Part shown: positions 45,997-54,769 of the stretch, piece by piece
How positions within the stretch are numbered: position 1 is the first letter of the stretch
Layout of the letters: each line of letters starts with the position of its first letter
Origin: JAGPUQ01 sp049325095
GTDB taxonomy: Bacteria > Pseudomonadota > Gammaproteobacteria > Pseudomonadales > Porticoccaceae
Length of the DNA: 64,000 bases
Reading direction: 5' to 3'
Assembly (NCBI GenBank): GCA_049325095.1
Contig: JBMOPO010000032.1
Location: forward strand, 239,600-303,599
Position numbers and translations under genes: made by a program
The notes under the pieces: generated by a model
Seen by the model: only the letters and a program-made list of their open reading frames with translations
What the model was told of the DNA's origin: nothing
Database searches by the model: none

Positions 45997-46263
45997 ATGA
46001 AACTGGGTGTGGCGATCGGGTTGCTGGCGGTGGTCTACCTCTTCTATCCCACCTATGAACTGGCCGTTCGGTCGGCCGGCGATCAGCCCTGGCGGAGCGG
46101 CGCCACCCACTGGTCCCTGGCGCGTTGCCGGGCCGCCGCAGCGGCGCTCGCCGAGGGCGAATGGCGCTGCCGTCAGAACAACCCCTGGCATCTCCTGTTC
46201 CGTACCGGCACCCGCTATGACCCGGCCATCAACGAGAGTCAGCGCGCGCTGGAATCCGGGTGA
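45997..46263 (+). CDS. Small hypothetical membrane-anchored protein
   Basis: Not recognised. The 88 residues start MKLGVAIGLLAVVYLFYP, a single N-terminal membrane segment, followed by a polar part with two cysteines (in LARCRAA and WRCRQNN) that could form a disulphide if exported. GGAGG six bases before the ATG is among the best ribosome binding sites in the window, which supports a real gene. Four bases separate it from the MOSC gene. Confidence 0.65.
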   Translation: MKLGVAIGLLAVVYLFYPTYELAVRSAGDQPWRSGATHWSLARCRAAAAALAEGEWRCRQNNPWHLLFRTGTRYDPAINESQRALESG

Positions 46264-46267
46264 CCAG

Positions 46268-46804
46268 ATGTCCCGGGATCCCCGCATGCCCGCGACGTCC
46301 GGGATGCCGAAGCCGGTCGATCCCGGCGCCGGGGGGTGCGGTCGGGTGGTGGGAATCTATGTCGCGGCGCGCCCCGGACAACTGCCCCGCGCGGTGGCCG
46401 AAGCCGAGCTGCGCGCCGGCCGCGGCTTGGTCGGGGATCGCTACGAGGCCGGTCTCGGCACCTGGTCCGCTTGGCCGGGCTCCGGCCGCGCGGTGACCCT
46501 GATCGCCGCCGAAGTGCTGGAGCAGATGCCGGCCGCCTGCCGGATCGGCGCCGCCGAGGCGCGCCGCAACCTGGTCACCCGGGGCGTCGATCTCGACGCG
46601 CTGGTGGGATGCGACTTCCGCATCGGCGAGGTCTGGCTGCGCGGCCGGCGGCCGTGCGAACCCTGCGCCCATCTCGAGCGCCTGACCCGGCCCGGGGTTG
46701 CCGCGGCGCTCGCCGGGCGCGGCGGGTTGCGCGCCGACGTGCTGGCCGGCGGCCGCATCCGGCTCGGCGATCCCCTTGTCGCCGGCCATCTTGCGGGGCG
46801 ATGA
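46268..46804 (+). CDS. MOSC domain protein
   Basis: A 178-residue protein of the molybdenum-cofactor sulfurase C-terminal (MOSC) type. GLVGDRYEAGLGTWS, RRNLVTRGVDLDALVG and RRPCEPCAHLERLTRPG are family patterns; the cysteines in the last are candidates for the sulfur-carrying residue. Stand-alone MOSC proteins such as YiiM act in molybdenum-enzyme or N-hydroxylated base metabolism, but the substrate here is unknown. The start within the first dozen residues is uncertain. Its stop overlaps the next start (ATGA). Confidence 0.8.
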   Translation: MSRDPRMPATSGMPKPVDPGAGGCGRVVGIYVAARPGQLPRAVAEAELRAGRGLVGDRYEAGLGTWSAWPGSGRAVTLIAAEVLEQMPAACRIGAAEARRNLVTRGVDLDALVGCDFRIGEVWLRGRRPCEPCAHLERLTRPGVAAALAGRGGLRADVLAGGRIRLGDPLVAGHLAGR

Positions 46805-47289
46805 TCGGGGTTGTCCACAGTCGAGAGCGTTCGGTGACGTCCATGTCCGGCCCGCCCGCCATTCCCGGTTCCTGCCTGTGCGGCGGAGTGGCCTTCGAGG
46901 TCTGGGGGCCGTTCGAGCGCTTCGTGATCTGCCACTGCACCCGGTGTCGCAAGGCGACCGCAGCGGCCCATGCAGCCAACCTGTTCACCGCGCCGGATCA
47001 CCTGCGCTGGCTGCGCGGTGCAGACCTGCTCCGCCGTTACCAACTGGCCGGGGCGCGCAGCTTCTCCAAGTGCTTTTGCTCCAGTTGCGGGTCGGCGCTG
47101 CCCTACCTGAGCCGCAATGGCGCCCACCTGATCGTGCCCGCCGGGGTGCTGGACCGCGCGCCCGGGCCGGTCCCCGACCGCCAGATCTTCTGGGCCAGCC
47201 GGGCGCCCTGGCTGGAGGCGGGGCGCCTGGCGCCCTGCTTCGACGAGTATCCCCCGGAGACCTGGATCCCGGCGGGGGCCGACGCATGA
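46801..47289 (+). CDS. GFA-domain zinc protein (CENP-V/GFA family)
   Basis: Small zinc protein related to glutathione-dependent formaldehyde-activating enzyme. The cysteine pattern GSCLCGGV, CHCTRC and CFCSSCG gives the two zinc sites. With ATG at 46801 (overlapping the MOSC stop) it has 162 residues; ATG at 46843 would give 148 and is possible because the first 14 residues are not conserved. Members bind thiols or small carbonyl adducts; the true reaction is unclear. Its stop overlaps the next start. Confidence 0.8.
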   Translation: MIGVVHSRERSVTSMSGPPAIPGSCLCGGVAFEVWGPFERFVICHCTRCRKATAAAHAANLFTAPDHLRWLRGADLLRRYQLAGARSFSKCFCSSCGSALPYLSRNGAHLIVPAGVLDRAPGPVPDRQIFWASRAPWLEAGRLAPCFDEYPPETWIPAGADA

Positions 47290-47564
47290 GCGCGCCCCGG
47301 GTCGAGATCCACTATTGTCCGGGCTGCCACTGGCTGCCGCGCTCGGCGTGGATGGCGCAGGAACTGCTCCACACCTTCGGCGACGTGCTCGGCGAGGTGG
47401 CGCTGTGCCCGGCCCGGGAAGGCGGCACCTTTCGCATTCTGATCGATGACGTCCCGGTGTGGGACCGGGCCACCGACGGCGGTTTTCCGGATATCAAGGT
47501 GCTGAAGCAGCGGGTCCGGGACCGGGTGGATCCGGGGCGCTCCCTGGGCCACCTCGAGCGCTGA
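47286..47564 (+). CDS. SelW/Rdx-like CxxC protein
   Basis: A 92-residue thioredoxin-like protein of the SelT/SelW/SelH family. VEIHYCPGCHWLPRSAWMAQELL shows the redox motif Cys11-Pro-Gly-Cys14, with cysteine rather than selenocysteine, and GGFPDIKVLKQRVRD is conserved at the C-terminus. The ATG overlaps the GFA stop. Together with the MOSC and GFA genes it suggests thiol or sulfur chemistry, as inference. Confidence 0.82.
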   Translation: MSAPRVEIHYCPGCHWLPRSAWMAQELLHTFGDVLGEVALCPAREGGTFRILIDDVPVWDRATDGGFPDIKVLKQRVRDRVDPGRSLGHLER

Positions 47565-47583
47565 AATCCCGCCCCGGCAGGGG

Positions 47584-48447
47584 TCAGCTCCAGTGCGCCA
47601 GCAGGTCGCGCAGGCAATCGATGAAGGCCAGCGGCTGGTCGAGAAAGACGTGGTGGGCGGCCCCGGGGATGGTGCGGAAGGGGGAGCCGGGCGGCGCGAC
47701 GTACTGGAGATACGCCAGGTCCTCCTCGGTGACCGAGGCGCTGAGGGCGCCGTGGATCATGCCGAAGCCGGTGCCCAGGCCGAGCAGGGCATCGGTCTGA
47801 TCCTCGAACCTGAAGCGGTCCAGCAGGGCCGGATCGGCCTTGAGCTGCCAGCCCTCCGGGGTCGCATGCACCGAGTGGCGGGCGATGTGGTCGAGCAGAT
47901 AACCGTTGGCGCAGCGCTGGGGAGGTACTACCCGATAGGCGGCGACCGCGCTCTCCTCGTCCGGATGGCAGCTGTGCGGCAAAAAACCCCTGGTGGCCCG
48001 CGGCCGGTGCTCGCCGGGCAGCGGGACCAGTTTGGCGTCCACCGAGACCATCGCCTTGACCCGTTCCGGATGGCGGGCCGCGGTACGCAGCGCGATGCCG
48101 CCGCCGAAGCTGTGCCCGACCAGCACCAGATCCTCACCCAGGCCCGCGGCATCGGCGACCGCCAGAACCTCGCGACTGAAAACGTCGAGGTCGTAGCTGG
48201 GCCGATGGCCGCTGTCGCCGGCGCCCGAGCAATCCAGCGCCACCACGCGGCGGTCATCGGCCAAGGCCGGGGCGATGAAATCCCACCAATGGCTGTTGGC
48301 GCTGTAGCCGTGGATCAGCACCAGCCCGGGCCGGCCCTCCGCCCCCCAGCAGCGGTAGGCGATGGGGCAGCCGGCCACCGTCACCGCGCCCGGCGTCGCG
48401 GGGACCGCGAGGGCGGCGTCGAACCAGGCGGGGCGGTCGGCGGTCAT
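47584..48447 (-). CDS. Alpha/beta hydrolase
   Basis: A 287-residue alpha/beta-fold enzyme without signal peptide. The oxyanion motif LIHGYSANSHWW, the nucleophile Ser113 in GHSFGGG, and GAAHHVFLDQP with the likely catalytic histidine are visible. The substrate is unknown (esterase, epoxide hydrolase-like or other). It follows the MAPEG gene by 18 bases on the same strand and is probably co-transcribed. Confidence 0.8.
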   Translation of the reverse strand: MTADRPAWFDAALAVPATPGAVTVAGCPIAYRCWGAEGRPGLVLIHGYSANSHWWDFIAPALADDRRVVALDCSGAGDSGHRPSYDLDVFSREVLAVADAAGLGEDLVLVGHSFGGGIALRTAARHPERVKAMVSVDAKLVPLPGEHRPRATRGFLPHSCHPDEESAVAAYRVVPPQRCANGYLLDHIARHSVHATPEGWQLKADPALLDRFRFEDQTDALLGLGTGFGMIHGALSASVTEEDLAYLQYVAPPGSPFRTIPGAAHHVFLDQPLAFIDCLRDLLAHWS

Positions 48448-48465
48448 GGCGCGCCTGTTCCGCGA

Positions 48466-48873
48466 TCAGAACAACAGCTGTACCGCGTACCAGGCCATCA
48501 GCAGCACCTGGACGAAGAAGAAGGTCGCGCGGATCCACACCATGGCCGGGCTGGTGGAGATCAGGTGGGTCACCGACTGGGCGATGCGCGCATAGAGCAC
48601 GTACAGCGCGGTGCCCTCCATCACCCCGAACTGGCCGGAGAGGCCGGCCGCGGCCACCAGCGCGGCGAATACCGGCAGATTCTCCACGCAGTTGAGGTGG
48701 GCGCGGGTGACCCGCTGGCCGAAGCCGGGCAGATCCTCGCCGGTCGGGGAAAACTGGTTGATCGGGATCCGGGCGCCGGCGAACAGGTTGGCCATGCGGT
48801 TGGTGGCCATGATCAGGGTCAGCAGCAGGGTCCAGCCGGCAAAGCCGGCGAGTGCGTGGAGGGCGGGGTTCAT
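48466..48873 (-). CDS. MAPEG family membrane protein
   Basis: A 135-residue integral membrane protein with four hydrophobic segments. TRAHLNCVENLPVFAALV and YARIAQSVTHLI are MAPEG patterns; eukaryotic members are glutathione transferases or peroxidases and eicosanoid enzymes. Bacterial functions are mostly unknown. ATG at 48873 with AAGGAAA upstream is preferred over an earlier in-frame start at 48912. Confidence 0.82.
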   Translation of the reverse strand: MNPALHALAGFAGWTLLLTLIMATNRMANLFAGARIPINQFSPTGEDLPGFGQRVTRAHLNCVENLPVFAALVAAAGLSGQFGVMEGTALYVLYARIAQSVTHLISTSPAMVWIRATFFFVQVLLMAWYAVQLLF

Positions 48874-48938
48874 GCTAGGTTTCCTTGTGTGGTTGTTATA
48901 TGGAAAGTCCATGGTAATCCGGTGCGGGGGCAGCGTAA

Positions 48939-49559
48939 ATGTCTGATTCGGCCGATGGATCCAACGCCGTGGCGGAACAGCCCCTGTTCCCGCTGCAGCG
49001 GGTGCTGTTCCCCGGGGTCTCGTTTCCCCTGCGCATCTTCGAGCAGCGCTACCTGCGCCTGGTGCGCGAATCGCTCGCCGCCGGCACCGGCTTCGGCGTG
49101 GTGCCGATCCTCGCCGGGCGCGAGGTCGGCGCCCCGCCGACCGTCGCCCGCCGCGGCACCTGGGCGCGCATTACCGACTGGTCCACCCTGCCCAACGGCC
49201 TGCTCGGTATCGAGATCCGCGGCGAGCGCCGCCTGGTGCTGGGCGCCACCCGGGTGGCGGCGGACGGCCTGCTGCTCGGCGAGGTGGCGTTGCAGCCCGC
49301 GGAGGCGGCGGCACCGCCGCTGACCGAGGCCGAGGCCGATCTGGTGGCGCTGCTCGACGACCTCGCGCGCCATCTGGGGGTGGAGGCCGCCTGCCTGGGG
49401 GATGAGCTCGACACCGGCCTGCTCGGCTGGCGGCTGGCCGATCTGTTGCCGGTGGCGGTCGAGCGCAAGATCGCCCTGCTGGCGGTGGAGGACCCGGTCG
49501 CGCGCCTCGGAGAGGTGCGCCGCTGGGTGGCGGAACTGGTTGGGCGCGGCGCCGGCTAG
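48939..49559 (+). CDS. Stand-alone LON N-terminal (substrate-binding) domain protein
   Basis: A 206-residue protein made only of a LON-N/PUA-like domain. PLFPLQRVLFPGVSFPLRIFEQRYLRLV is the diagnostic start, and the C-terminal helical part ends the domain. No ATPase or protease parts follow. Such proteins are widespread in Proteobacteria and their role is unclear; they may bind misfolded proteins or peptides. The gene is divergent from the MAPEG gene and convergent with the MaoC gene. Confidence 0.85.
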   Translation: MSDSADGSNAVAEQPLFPLQRVLFPGVSFPLRIFEQRYLRLVRESLAAGTGFGVVPILAGREVGAPPTVARRGTWARITDWSTLPNGLLGIEIRGERRLVLGATRVAADGLLLGEVALQPAEAAAPPLTEAEADLVALLDDLARHLGVEAACLGDELDTGLLGWRLADLLPVAVERKIALLAVEDPVARLGEVRRWVAELVGRGAG

Positions 49560-49578
49560 GGGGCTCCGCGCCCCGCCG

Positions 49579-50034
49579 TTACGCCTCGCGGCCCTTGAGC
49601 ATGCGCAGCGGATTGTAGGTGAGGACCTCCTCGCCGTTCTGGTTGACGACCCGGTTGAAGGTGCGCACCAGGCCGCGGTTGCCCTTGCTGGTGGGGCGCA
49701 CCTCCAGCACTTCGACCTCGACGTGAATGGTGTCGCCGGCGAAGCAGGGCCGCTTGATGTCGAGCTCCATGTTGAGAAAGGCCATGCCGGTGCCCTGCAT
49801 GCTGGGCAGCAGCAGGCCCTCGGCGAAGCTGTACACCAGGGCGCCGGGCGCGAACGGGCGCTTGATCACCGAATGTTCGCGCAGGAATTCCCGGTCGCTG
49901 AACACCACCTCATGGAGGCCGACCAGGTTGATGAAGCTGGCGATGTCGGCTTCCAGCAGGGTGCGGCCCCAGGAGCGGAAGCGATCGCCCGGCTGCAGAT
50001 CCTGCCAGTAGAAACCCGTACCCAACTGCCGCAT
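49579..50034 (-). CDS. MaoC-like hot-dog fold dehydratase
   Basis: A 151-residue single hot-dog domain of the MaoC/(R)-enoyl-CoA hydratase type. FRSWGRTLLEADIASFINLVGLHE with a later RPFAPGALVYSFAEGL matches the hydratase-2 pattern (catalytic Asp and His region). The substrate is not known; with the acyl-CoA ligase at 32651 it could act on acyl-CoAs, but they are far apart. ATG at 50034 with GGGGG upstream is chosen; an open frame runs further back to 50175. Confidence 0.75.
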   Translation of the reverse strand: MRQLGTGFYWQDLQPGDRFRSWGRTLLEADIASFINLVGLHEVVFSDREFLREHSVIKRPFAPGALVYSFAEGLLLPSMQGTGMAFLNMELDIKRPCFAGDTIHVEVEVLEVRPTSKGNRGLVRTFNRVVNQNGEEVLTYNPLRMLKGREA

Positions 50035-50121
50035 GTCGTCGCCCCCGGAAACCGACCAGCGCGGATAGTGCGGCAATCCACCGGGTGTGGCAAACCGCCT
50101 GCCCGCCGGGGGGTGGGCTTG

Positions 50122-50127
50122 TATAAT
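50122..50127 (+). promoter_or_regulatory. Probable -10 box of the proA operon
   Basis: A perfect TATAAT 31 bases before the GTG start of proA, in a divergent gap of 118 bases. The region at -35 (around 50099) is a poor match. Confidence 0.38.
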
Positions 50128-50152
50128 GGATCGCGCGGCGGGTTGATCCGGG

Positions 50153-51424
50153 GTGTTGGAATTGGCGGCGGACATCGTTTCCTACATGCGCGATCTGGGC
50201 CGGCGGGCCCGGCGGGCGGCGCGCGCGCTCGCGGTGGCGGGCAGCCGCGACAAGGACGCCGCGCTGGAGGGCATCGCCGCCGCGCTCGACCGCTCCCGGG
50301 CGGCGCTGGCGGCGGCCAACTCGCGGGATCTGGTCGCGGGACGTGACAATGGCCTGGACGCCGCCGCGCTCGACCGCCTCGAACTCACGCCGGCGCGCAT
50401 CGACGCGATGATCGCCGGGCTGCGCCAAGTCATCGCGCTGCCCGACCCGGTGGGCGAGATCACCGGGCTCAGCTACCGCCCCAGCGGCATTCAGGTGGGC
50501 CGGATGCGGGTGCCGCTCGGGGTCGTGGGCATCATCTATGAATCGCGACCCAATGTGACCGTGGATGCCGCCAGCCTGTGCATCAAGTCCGGCAACGCCT
50601 GCATCCTGCGCGGGGGCAGCGAGGCGATCCATTCCAATGGCGCCATCGCCGACTGCATCCGCGCCGGGCTCGCCGCGGCGGGTCTGCCGGCGGCGGGGGT
50701 GCAGGTGGTGGAAACCACCGACCGGGCCGCCGTGGGCGAGCTCATCGCCATGCCGGAGTATGTCGATGTGGTGGTGCCGCGCGGCGGCAAGAGCCTGATC
50801 GAGCGGATCAGCGCCGAGGCGCGGGTGCCGGTGATCAAGCATCTCGACGGGGTCTGCCATGTCTACATCGACGACCGCGCCGATCCCGACAAGGCCGTCG
50901 CCATCGCGGTCAATGCCAAGACCCATCGCTACGGCGTGTGCAACGCCATGGAGACCCTGTTGGTCGCCGCGCCGGTGGCGGCGGCGCTGTTGCCGCGGCT
51001 GGCGGCGCGCTACCGGGAGGCCGGCGTCGAACTGCGCGGCTGTCCCCGGACCCGGGAGCTGGTCCCGGATTGCCTGGCGGCCACCGAGGCCGACTGGCAG
51101 GCCGAATACCTGGCCCCGATTCTGGCGATCCGGGTGGTGGACGGCCTGGACGCCGCCCTGGAGCACATCGCCCGCTACGGCTCGCAACACACGGACGCGA
51201 TCGTCACCGAAGATTACGGCCGCGCGCGGCGTTTCCTGCGTGAGGTGGATTCCAGCTCGGTGATGGTCAATGCCTCGACCCGGTTCGCCGACGGCTTCGA
51301 ATACGGTCTGGGCGCCGAGATCGGCATCTCCACCGACAAGCTGCACGCCCGCGGGCCGGTGGGTCTCGAAGGCCTGACCAGCCAGAAATTCGTCGTGCTC
51401 GGCGACGGACAGGTGCGCTCCTGA
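50153..51424 (+). CDS. proA: Glutamate-5-semialdehyde dehydrogenase
   Basis: ProA reduces glutamyl-5-phosphate in proline synthesis. The 423 residues (E. coli 417) contain GVVGIIYESRPNVTVD, the catalytic cysteine in YGVCNAMETLL, and the end LGLGAEIGIS-like GLGAEIGISTDKLHARGP. The start is GTG at 50153; ATG at 50186 would cut a conserved N-terminal helix. First gene of a long operon that runs to lipA; nadD follows after two bases. Confidence 0.96.
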   Translation: MLELAADIVSYMRDLGRRARRAARALAVAGSRDKDAALEGIAAALDRSRAALAAANSRDLVAGRDNGLDAAALDRLELTPARIDAMIAGLRQVIALPDPVGEITGLSYRPSGIQVGRMRVPLGVVGIIYESRPNVTVDAASLCIKSGNACILRGGSEAIHSNGAIADCIRAGLAAAGLPAAGVQVVETTDRAAVGELIAMPEYVDVVVPRGGKSLIERISAEARVPVIKHLDGVCHVYIDDRADPDKAVAIAVNAKTHRYGVCNAMETLLVAAPVAAALLPRLAARYREAGVELRGCPRTRELVPDCLAATEADWQAEYLAPILAIRVVDGLDAALEHIARYGSQHTDAIVTEDYGRARRFLREVDSSSVMVNASTRFADGFEYGLGAEIGISTDKLHARGPVGLEGLTSQKFVVLGDGQVRS

Positions 51425-51426
51425 GT

Positions 51427-52092
51427 TTGCCTGCGGTCGGCCTGTTCGGCGGCACCTTCGATCCGGTGCACATCGGCCATTTGCGGACCGCCGTGGAGTT
51501 GCGCGAGCAGCTCGGCCTGCAGCGGGTACTGCTGGTGCCCAGCGCCCGGCCGCCGCACCGGGCGCCGCCGCGGGTGAGCGCCGAAGACCGCTTTGCCATG
51601 CTGGCGGCGGCCATCGGCGACGAGCCGGGCCTGGTCGCCGACGACCGCGAACTGCGCCGCCCCGGGCCCTCCTACACCATCGACACCCTGATCGAACTGC
51701 GCGCCGAGCTGGGCCCCGCGGCGATCCTGTGCCTGTGCGTGGGGATGGACGCCCTGAGCGGTCTCGCCGGCTGGCGGCGCTGGCGGGAATTCACCGACTT
51801 CGCCCATCTGGTGGTCGCGGCGCGCCCGGGTTGGCAGGCGCCGGCATCCGGGCCGATCGCCGAGTGGCTCGCCGCGCGCCGGGTCGAGGATCCACGGCAG
51901 CTGCACTGCGCGCCGCAGGGCCGGGTGCTGATCCTGGAACTGACGCTGCTGCCGGTATCCTCCAGCCGCATCCGGGCCGATCTGGCCGCCGGCCGCTCGG
52001 TGCGCTACCTGGTCCCCGACGGCGCCCTGGCCCGGCTGCGCGAGCGCGGACTCTATGCAGCCTCCACCCCATGCAACCCGCAGGAGCCATGA
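51427..52092 (+). CDS. nadD: Nicotinate-nucleotide adenylyltransferase
   Basis: NadD adenylates nicotinate mononucleotide in NAD synthesis. The 221 residues (E. coli 213) begin GLFGGTFDPVHIGHL with the HxGH motif and end with SSSRIRADLAAG, the ISSTxIR-type motif. The start is TTG at 51427, the only one before the conserved GLFGGTF. It overlaps rsfS by one base. Confidence 0.95.
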   Translation: MPAVGLFGGTFDPVHIGHLRTAVELREQLGLQRVLLVPSARPPHRAPPRVSAEDRFAMLAAAIGDEPGLVADDRELRRPGPSYTIDTLIELRAELGPAAILCLCVGMDALSGLAGWRRWREFTDFAHLVVAARPGWQAPASGPIAEWLAARRVEDPRQLHCAPQGRVLILELTLLPVSSSRIRADLAAGRSVRYLVPDGALARLRERGLYAASTPCNPQEP

Positions 52093-52439
52093 TGACCGAC
52101 CGTCTCGCCGCCGTGGTGGTGAATGCCCTGGAAGACCTCAAGGGTCAGGATATCGTCCGCCTGGATGTGCGCGGCCTGACCGATGTCACCGACATCCTGG
52201 TGGTGGCCAGCGGCAATTCCACCCGCCAGGTGAAGGCGTTGGCCGAGCACGTCATCGAGGCCTGCCGGGCCGCGGGATTTGCGCCCCTGGGCTTGGAGGG
52301 CATGGAGACCGCCGAATGGGTACTGGTCGATCTGGGCGACCTGGTGCTGCATGTCATGCTGCCCGCGACCCGGGCGTTCTACGAGCTGGAAAAGCTCTGG
52401 TCGCTGCGGCCCGAGGATCTCCGCCGCAGGGAGGATTGA
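52092..52439 (+). CDS. rsfS: Ribosome silencing factor RsfS
   Basis: RsfS binds L14 and blocks subunit joining when nutrients run out. The 115 residues (E. coli 105) contain KGQDIVRLDVRGLTDVTD, VVASGNSTRQVKALAEHV and EWVLVDLGDLVLHVM. Two ATGs are adjacent; the one at 52092 lies five bases after AGGAG and is chosen over 52089. Confidence 0.95.
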   Translation: MTDRLAAVVVNALEDLKGQDIVRLDVRGLTDVTDILVVASGNSTRQVKALAEHVIEACRAAGFAPLGLEGMETAEWVLVDLGDLVLHVMLPATRAFYELEKLWSLRPEDLRRRED

Positions 52440-52445
52440 CCCGGC

Positions 52446-52910
52446 TTGCGCCTCCGCATCCTCGCCGTCGGTACCCGCATGCCCGCCTGGGTCGAGGCCG
52501 CGCTGCACGACTATGGCCGCCGCCTGCCGCCCGAGCTGCGGCTGGAAGTGGTCGAGATTCCACTCGCGCGCCGCCGGGGCGGCGACCTGGCGCGCGCCGT
52601 CGCCGCCGAGGGCCGGGCGCTGCTGCGGGCCGCCGGTGAGCGCGCCACCCTGGTCGCCCTGGATGGCGGCGGAGAACCCTGGAGCACCGCGCAACTGGCG
52701 GCGCGGCTGGCGTCCTGGCAGGCCGCCGGCGGCAATTGCTGTCTGCTGATCGGCGGCCCCGACGGCCTCGATCCGGAGTGCCTGCGACGCGCGCACCAAC
52801 GCTGGTCGCTGTCGGCGCTGACCCTGCCGCACCCGCTGGTGCGGGTGGTGGTCGCGGAACAGCTCTACCGCGCCTGGGCCATCAACGCCGGCCATCCCTA
52901 TCATCGATGA
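52446..52910 (+). CDS. rlmH: 23S rRNA (pseudouridine1915-N3)-methyltransferase
   Basis: SPOUT-family enzyme that methylates pseudouridine 1915 in helix 69 of assembled ribosomes. The 154 residues (E. coli 155) show CLLIGGPDGLDPE and the C-terminal LPHPLVRVVVAEQLYRAW with NAGHPYHR, which forms the SAM-binding knot. The start is TTG at 52446. The stop overlaps mrdA in ATGA. Confidence 0.95.
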   Translation: MRLRILAVGTRMPAWVEAALHDYGRRLPPELRLEVVEIPLARRRGGDLARAVAAEGRALLRAAGERATLVALDGGGEPWSTAQLAARLASWQAAGGNCCLLIGGPDGLDPECLRRAHQRWSLSALTLPHPLVRVVVAEQLYRAWAINAGHPYHR

Positions 52911-54769
52911 GCGCCGCCGACCGCCTGCTGCGCGACTACCGCAACGAACACCGGTTGTTCGCCGGCCGGCTGCTGGTCGCCGCCCTGGCGGTCCTGCTGC
53001 TGCTCGTCGCATTGGTATTGCGGTACTTCGATCTGCAGGTGTTGCGCCACCAGGATTTCATCACCAGGGCCGATCGCAACCGGATCCATGTGCGCGCCAT
53101 TGCGCCGCCGCGCGGGCTGATCTTCGACCGCCACGGCGTGCTGCTGGCCGACAATCGCCCCGGCTTTACCCTGTCGATCGTCGTCGAGCGGGCCGGAGAT
53201 CTGGATCTCCTGCTCGCCGAACTGGAGCGGCTGATCGGGCTCGGGGACGCCGAAATCGACCGCTTCCGGGAGTTGGCCGCGCGCCGGCGGCCCTATGAGG
53301 CCGTGCCGCTGCGCTACAACCTGAGCGAGCGCGAGCAGAGCCTGCTGGCGGTGAACGAGTACCGCCTCGACGGCCTCGAAGTGTCCGCCCAACTGGTGCG
53401 CCATTATCCCCATGGCGCCCTGCTCGCCCATGTCCTGGGGTACATGGGCCGCATCGATGAGCGGGATCTGAAGAACCTGGATATCGAGGCCTATCGCGGG
53501 ATCTACAGCATCGGCAAGACCGGGCTGGAGCGCTTCTACGAGGCCGGCCTGCTGGGCAGGCCGGGCTACGAGTACGCCGAGACCAACGCCCGGGGCCGGG
53601 TGATGCGCGTGCTCGAACGCATCGAGCCGGTGGCGGGCCGGAACCTCCGCCTCAACCTGGACCTGCGGCTGCAGGAGGTGGCCTACGAGGCGCTGGGCGG
53701 CGAGCGCGGCGCGGTGGTGGCGATCGAGGTCCGCGACGGCGGCGTACTGGCCCTGGCCAGCGCGCCCGGGTTCGATCCCAACCCCTTCGTCACCGGGATT
53801 TCCGGCGCCGATTACCGGGCCTTGCTCGAATCGCCGGACCGCCCGCTGTTCGATCGCGCCACCCGCGGCCAGTATCCGCCGGGCTCCACGGTCAAGCCGA
53901 TCTTCGCGCTCGCCGCGCTCGACAGCGGCGTGGTGACACCCGCGACCCGCATCTATGACCCGGGATTTTTCCGGCTGGACAACAGCAGTCATCGCTATCG
54001 CGACTGGAAGCGCGGCGGCCACGGCTGGGTGACGGTGCGCGATGCCGTGGTGCAGTCCTGCGACGTCTTTTTCTACCAGGCGGGGGTGCGGCTGGGTATC
54101 GATCGCCTGCACCAGGCCGGCACCAGGTTCGGGCTGGGGGTCCCAACCGGCATCGATCTGCCCGATGAGGCGGCCGGGGTGATGCCGTCGCGCGATTGGA
54201 AGCGCGGCGCGCGGGGTCAGGCCTGGTACCCTGGCGATACGGTCAACACCAGCATCGGGCAGGGTTTCATGACCGCAACCCCGCTGCAGCTCGCGGTGGC
54301 GGCCATGCGCATCGCCAGCCGCGGCGAAGTGCGCGCGCCGCGGCTGGCGCGCAGCCTGGGACTGGTGCCGACCCTGGCCGAGCCCGGCGCCCGCATCGAG
54401 TTGGCACCGGGCAGTTGGGGGGTGGTGATCGAGGCCCTGCAGGGCGTGGTCGCCGATCGCCGGGGGACCGCCCGGGCGGCGCTGGCGGCGCTGGGGCCCA
54501 TGGCCTACAGCCTGGCCGGCAAGACCGGCACGGCCCAGGTGGTCGGTATCCGGCAGAACGAGCGCTACGATCCCAGGCGCCTGGCCAAGGAGCAGCTCGA
54601 TCACGCGCTGTTCATCGCCTTCGCCCCGGTGGAGGCGCCGCGCATCGCGGTGGCGGTGATCGTCGAAAACGGCGAGCACGGCAGTTCGACCGCGGCGCCG
54701 GTGGCGCGGCGGGTGATCGATGCCTATATGGCCACAGCGACCCCGGTGGAGGCGGCCGCAGTTGACTAG
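52907..54769 (+). CDS. mrdA: Penicillin-binding protein 2
   Basis: Transpeptidase of the rod (elongasome) complex, partner of RodA. The 620 residues (E. coli 633) have an N-terminal membrane anchor (about 20-45), a pedestal domain and the penicillin-binding domain with Ser327-x-x-Lys330 in PPGSTVKP, SCD in place of SxN, and KTGTAQ. The overlap with rodA downstream is eight bases. Confidence 0.95.
   Translation: MSAADRLLRDYRNEHRLFAGRLLVAALAVLLLLVALVLRYFDLQVLRHQDFITRADRNRIHVRAIAPPRGLIFDRHGVLLADNRPGFTLSIVVERAGDLDLLLAELERLIGLGDAEIDRFRELAARRRPYEAVPLRYNLSEREQSLLAVNEYRLDGLEVSAQLVRHYPHGALLAHVLGYMGRIDERDLKNLDIEAYRGIYSIGKTGLERFYEAGLLGRPGYEYAETNARGRVMRVLERIEPVAGRNLRLNLDLRLQEVAYEALGGERGAVVAIEVRDGGVLALASAPGFDPNPFVTGISGADYRALLESPDRPLFDRATRGQYPPGSTVKPIFALAALDSGVVTPATRIYDPGFFRLDNSSHRYRDWKRGGHGWVTVRDAVVQSCDVFFYQAGVRLGIDRLHQAGTRFGLGVPTGIDLPDEAAGVMPSRDWKRGARGQAWYPGDTVNTSIGQGFMTATPLQLAVAAMRIASRGEVRAPRLARSLGLVPTLAEPGARIELAPGSWGVVIEALQGVVADRRGTARAALAALGPMAYSLAGKTGTAQVVGIRQNERYDPRRLAKEQLDHALFIAFAPVEAPRIAVAVIVENGEHGSSTAAPVARRVIDAYMATATPVEAAAVD

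Noticed and set aside
47286..47564. A selenoprotein with in-frame UGA
   Set aside because: The redox motif is CPGC with two ordinary cysteine codons; no internal TGA needs to be read through.
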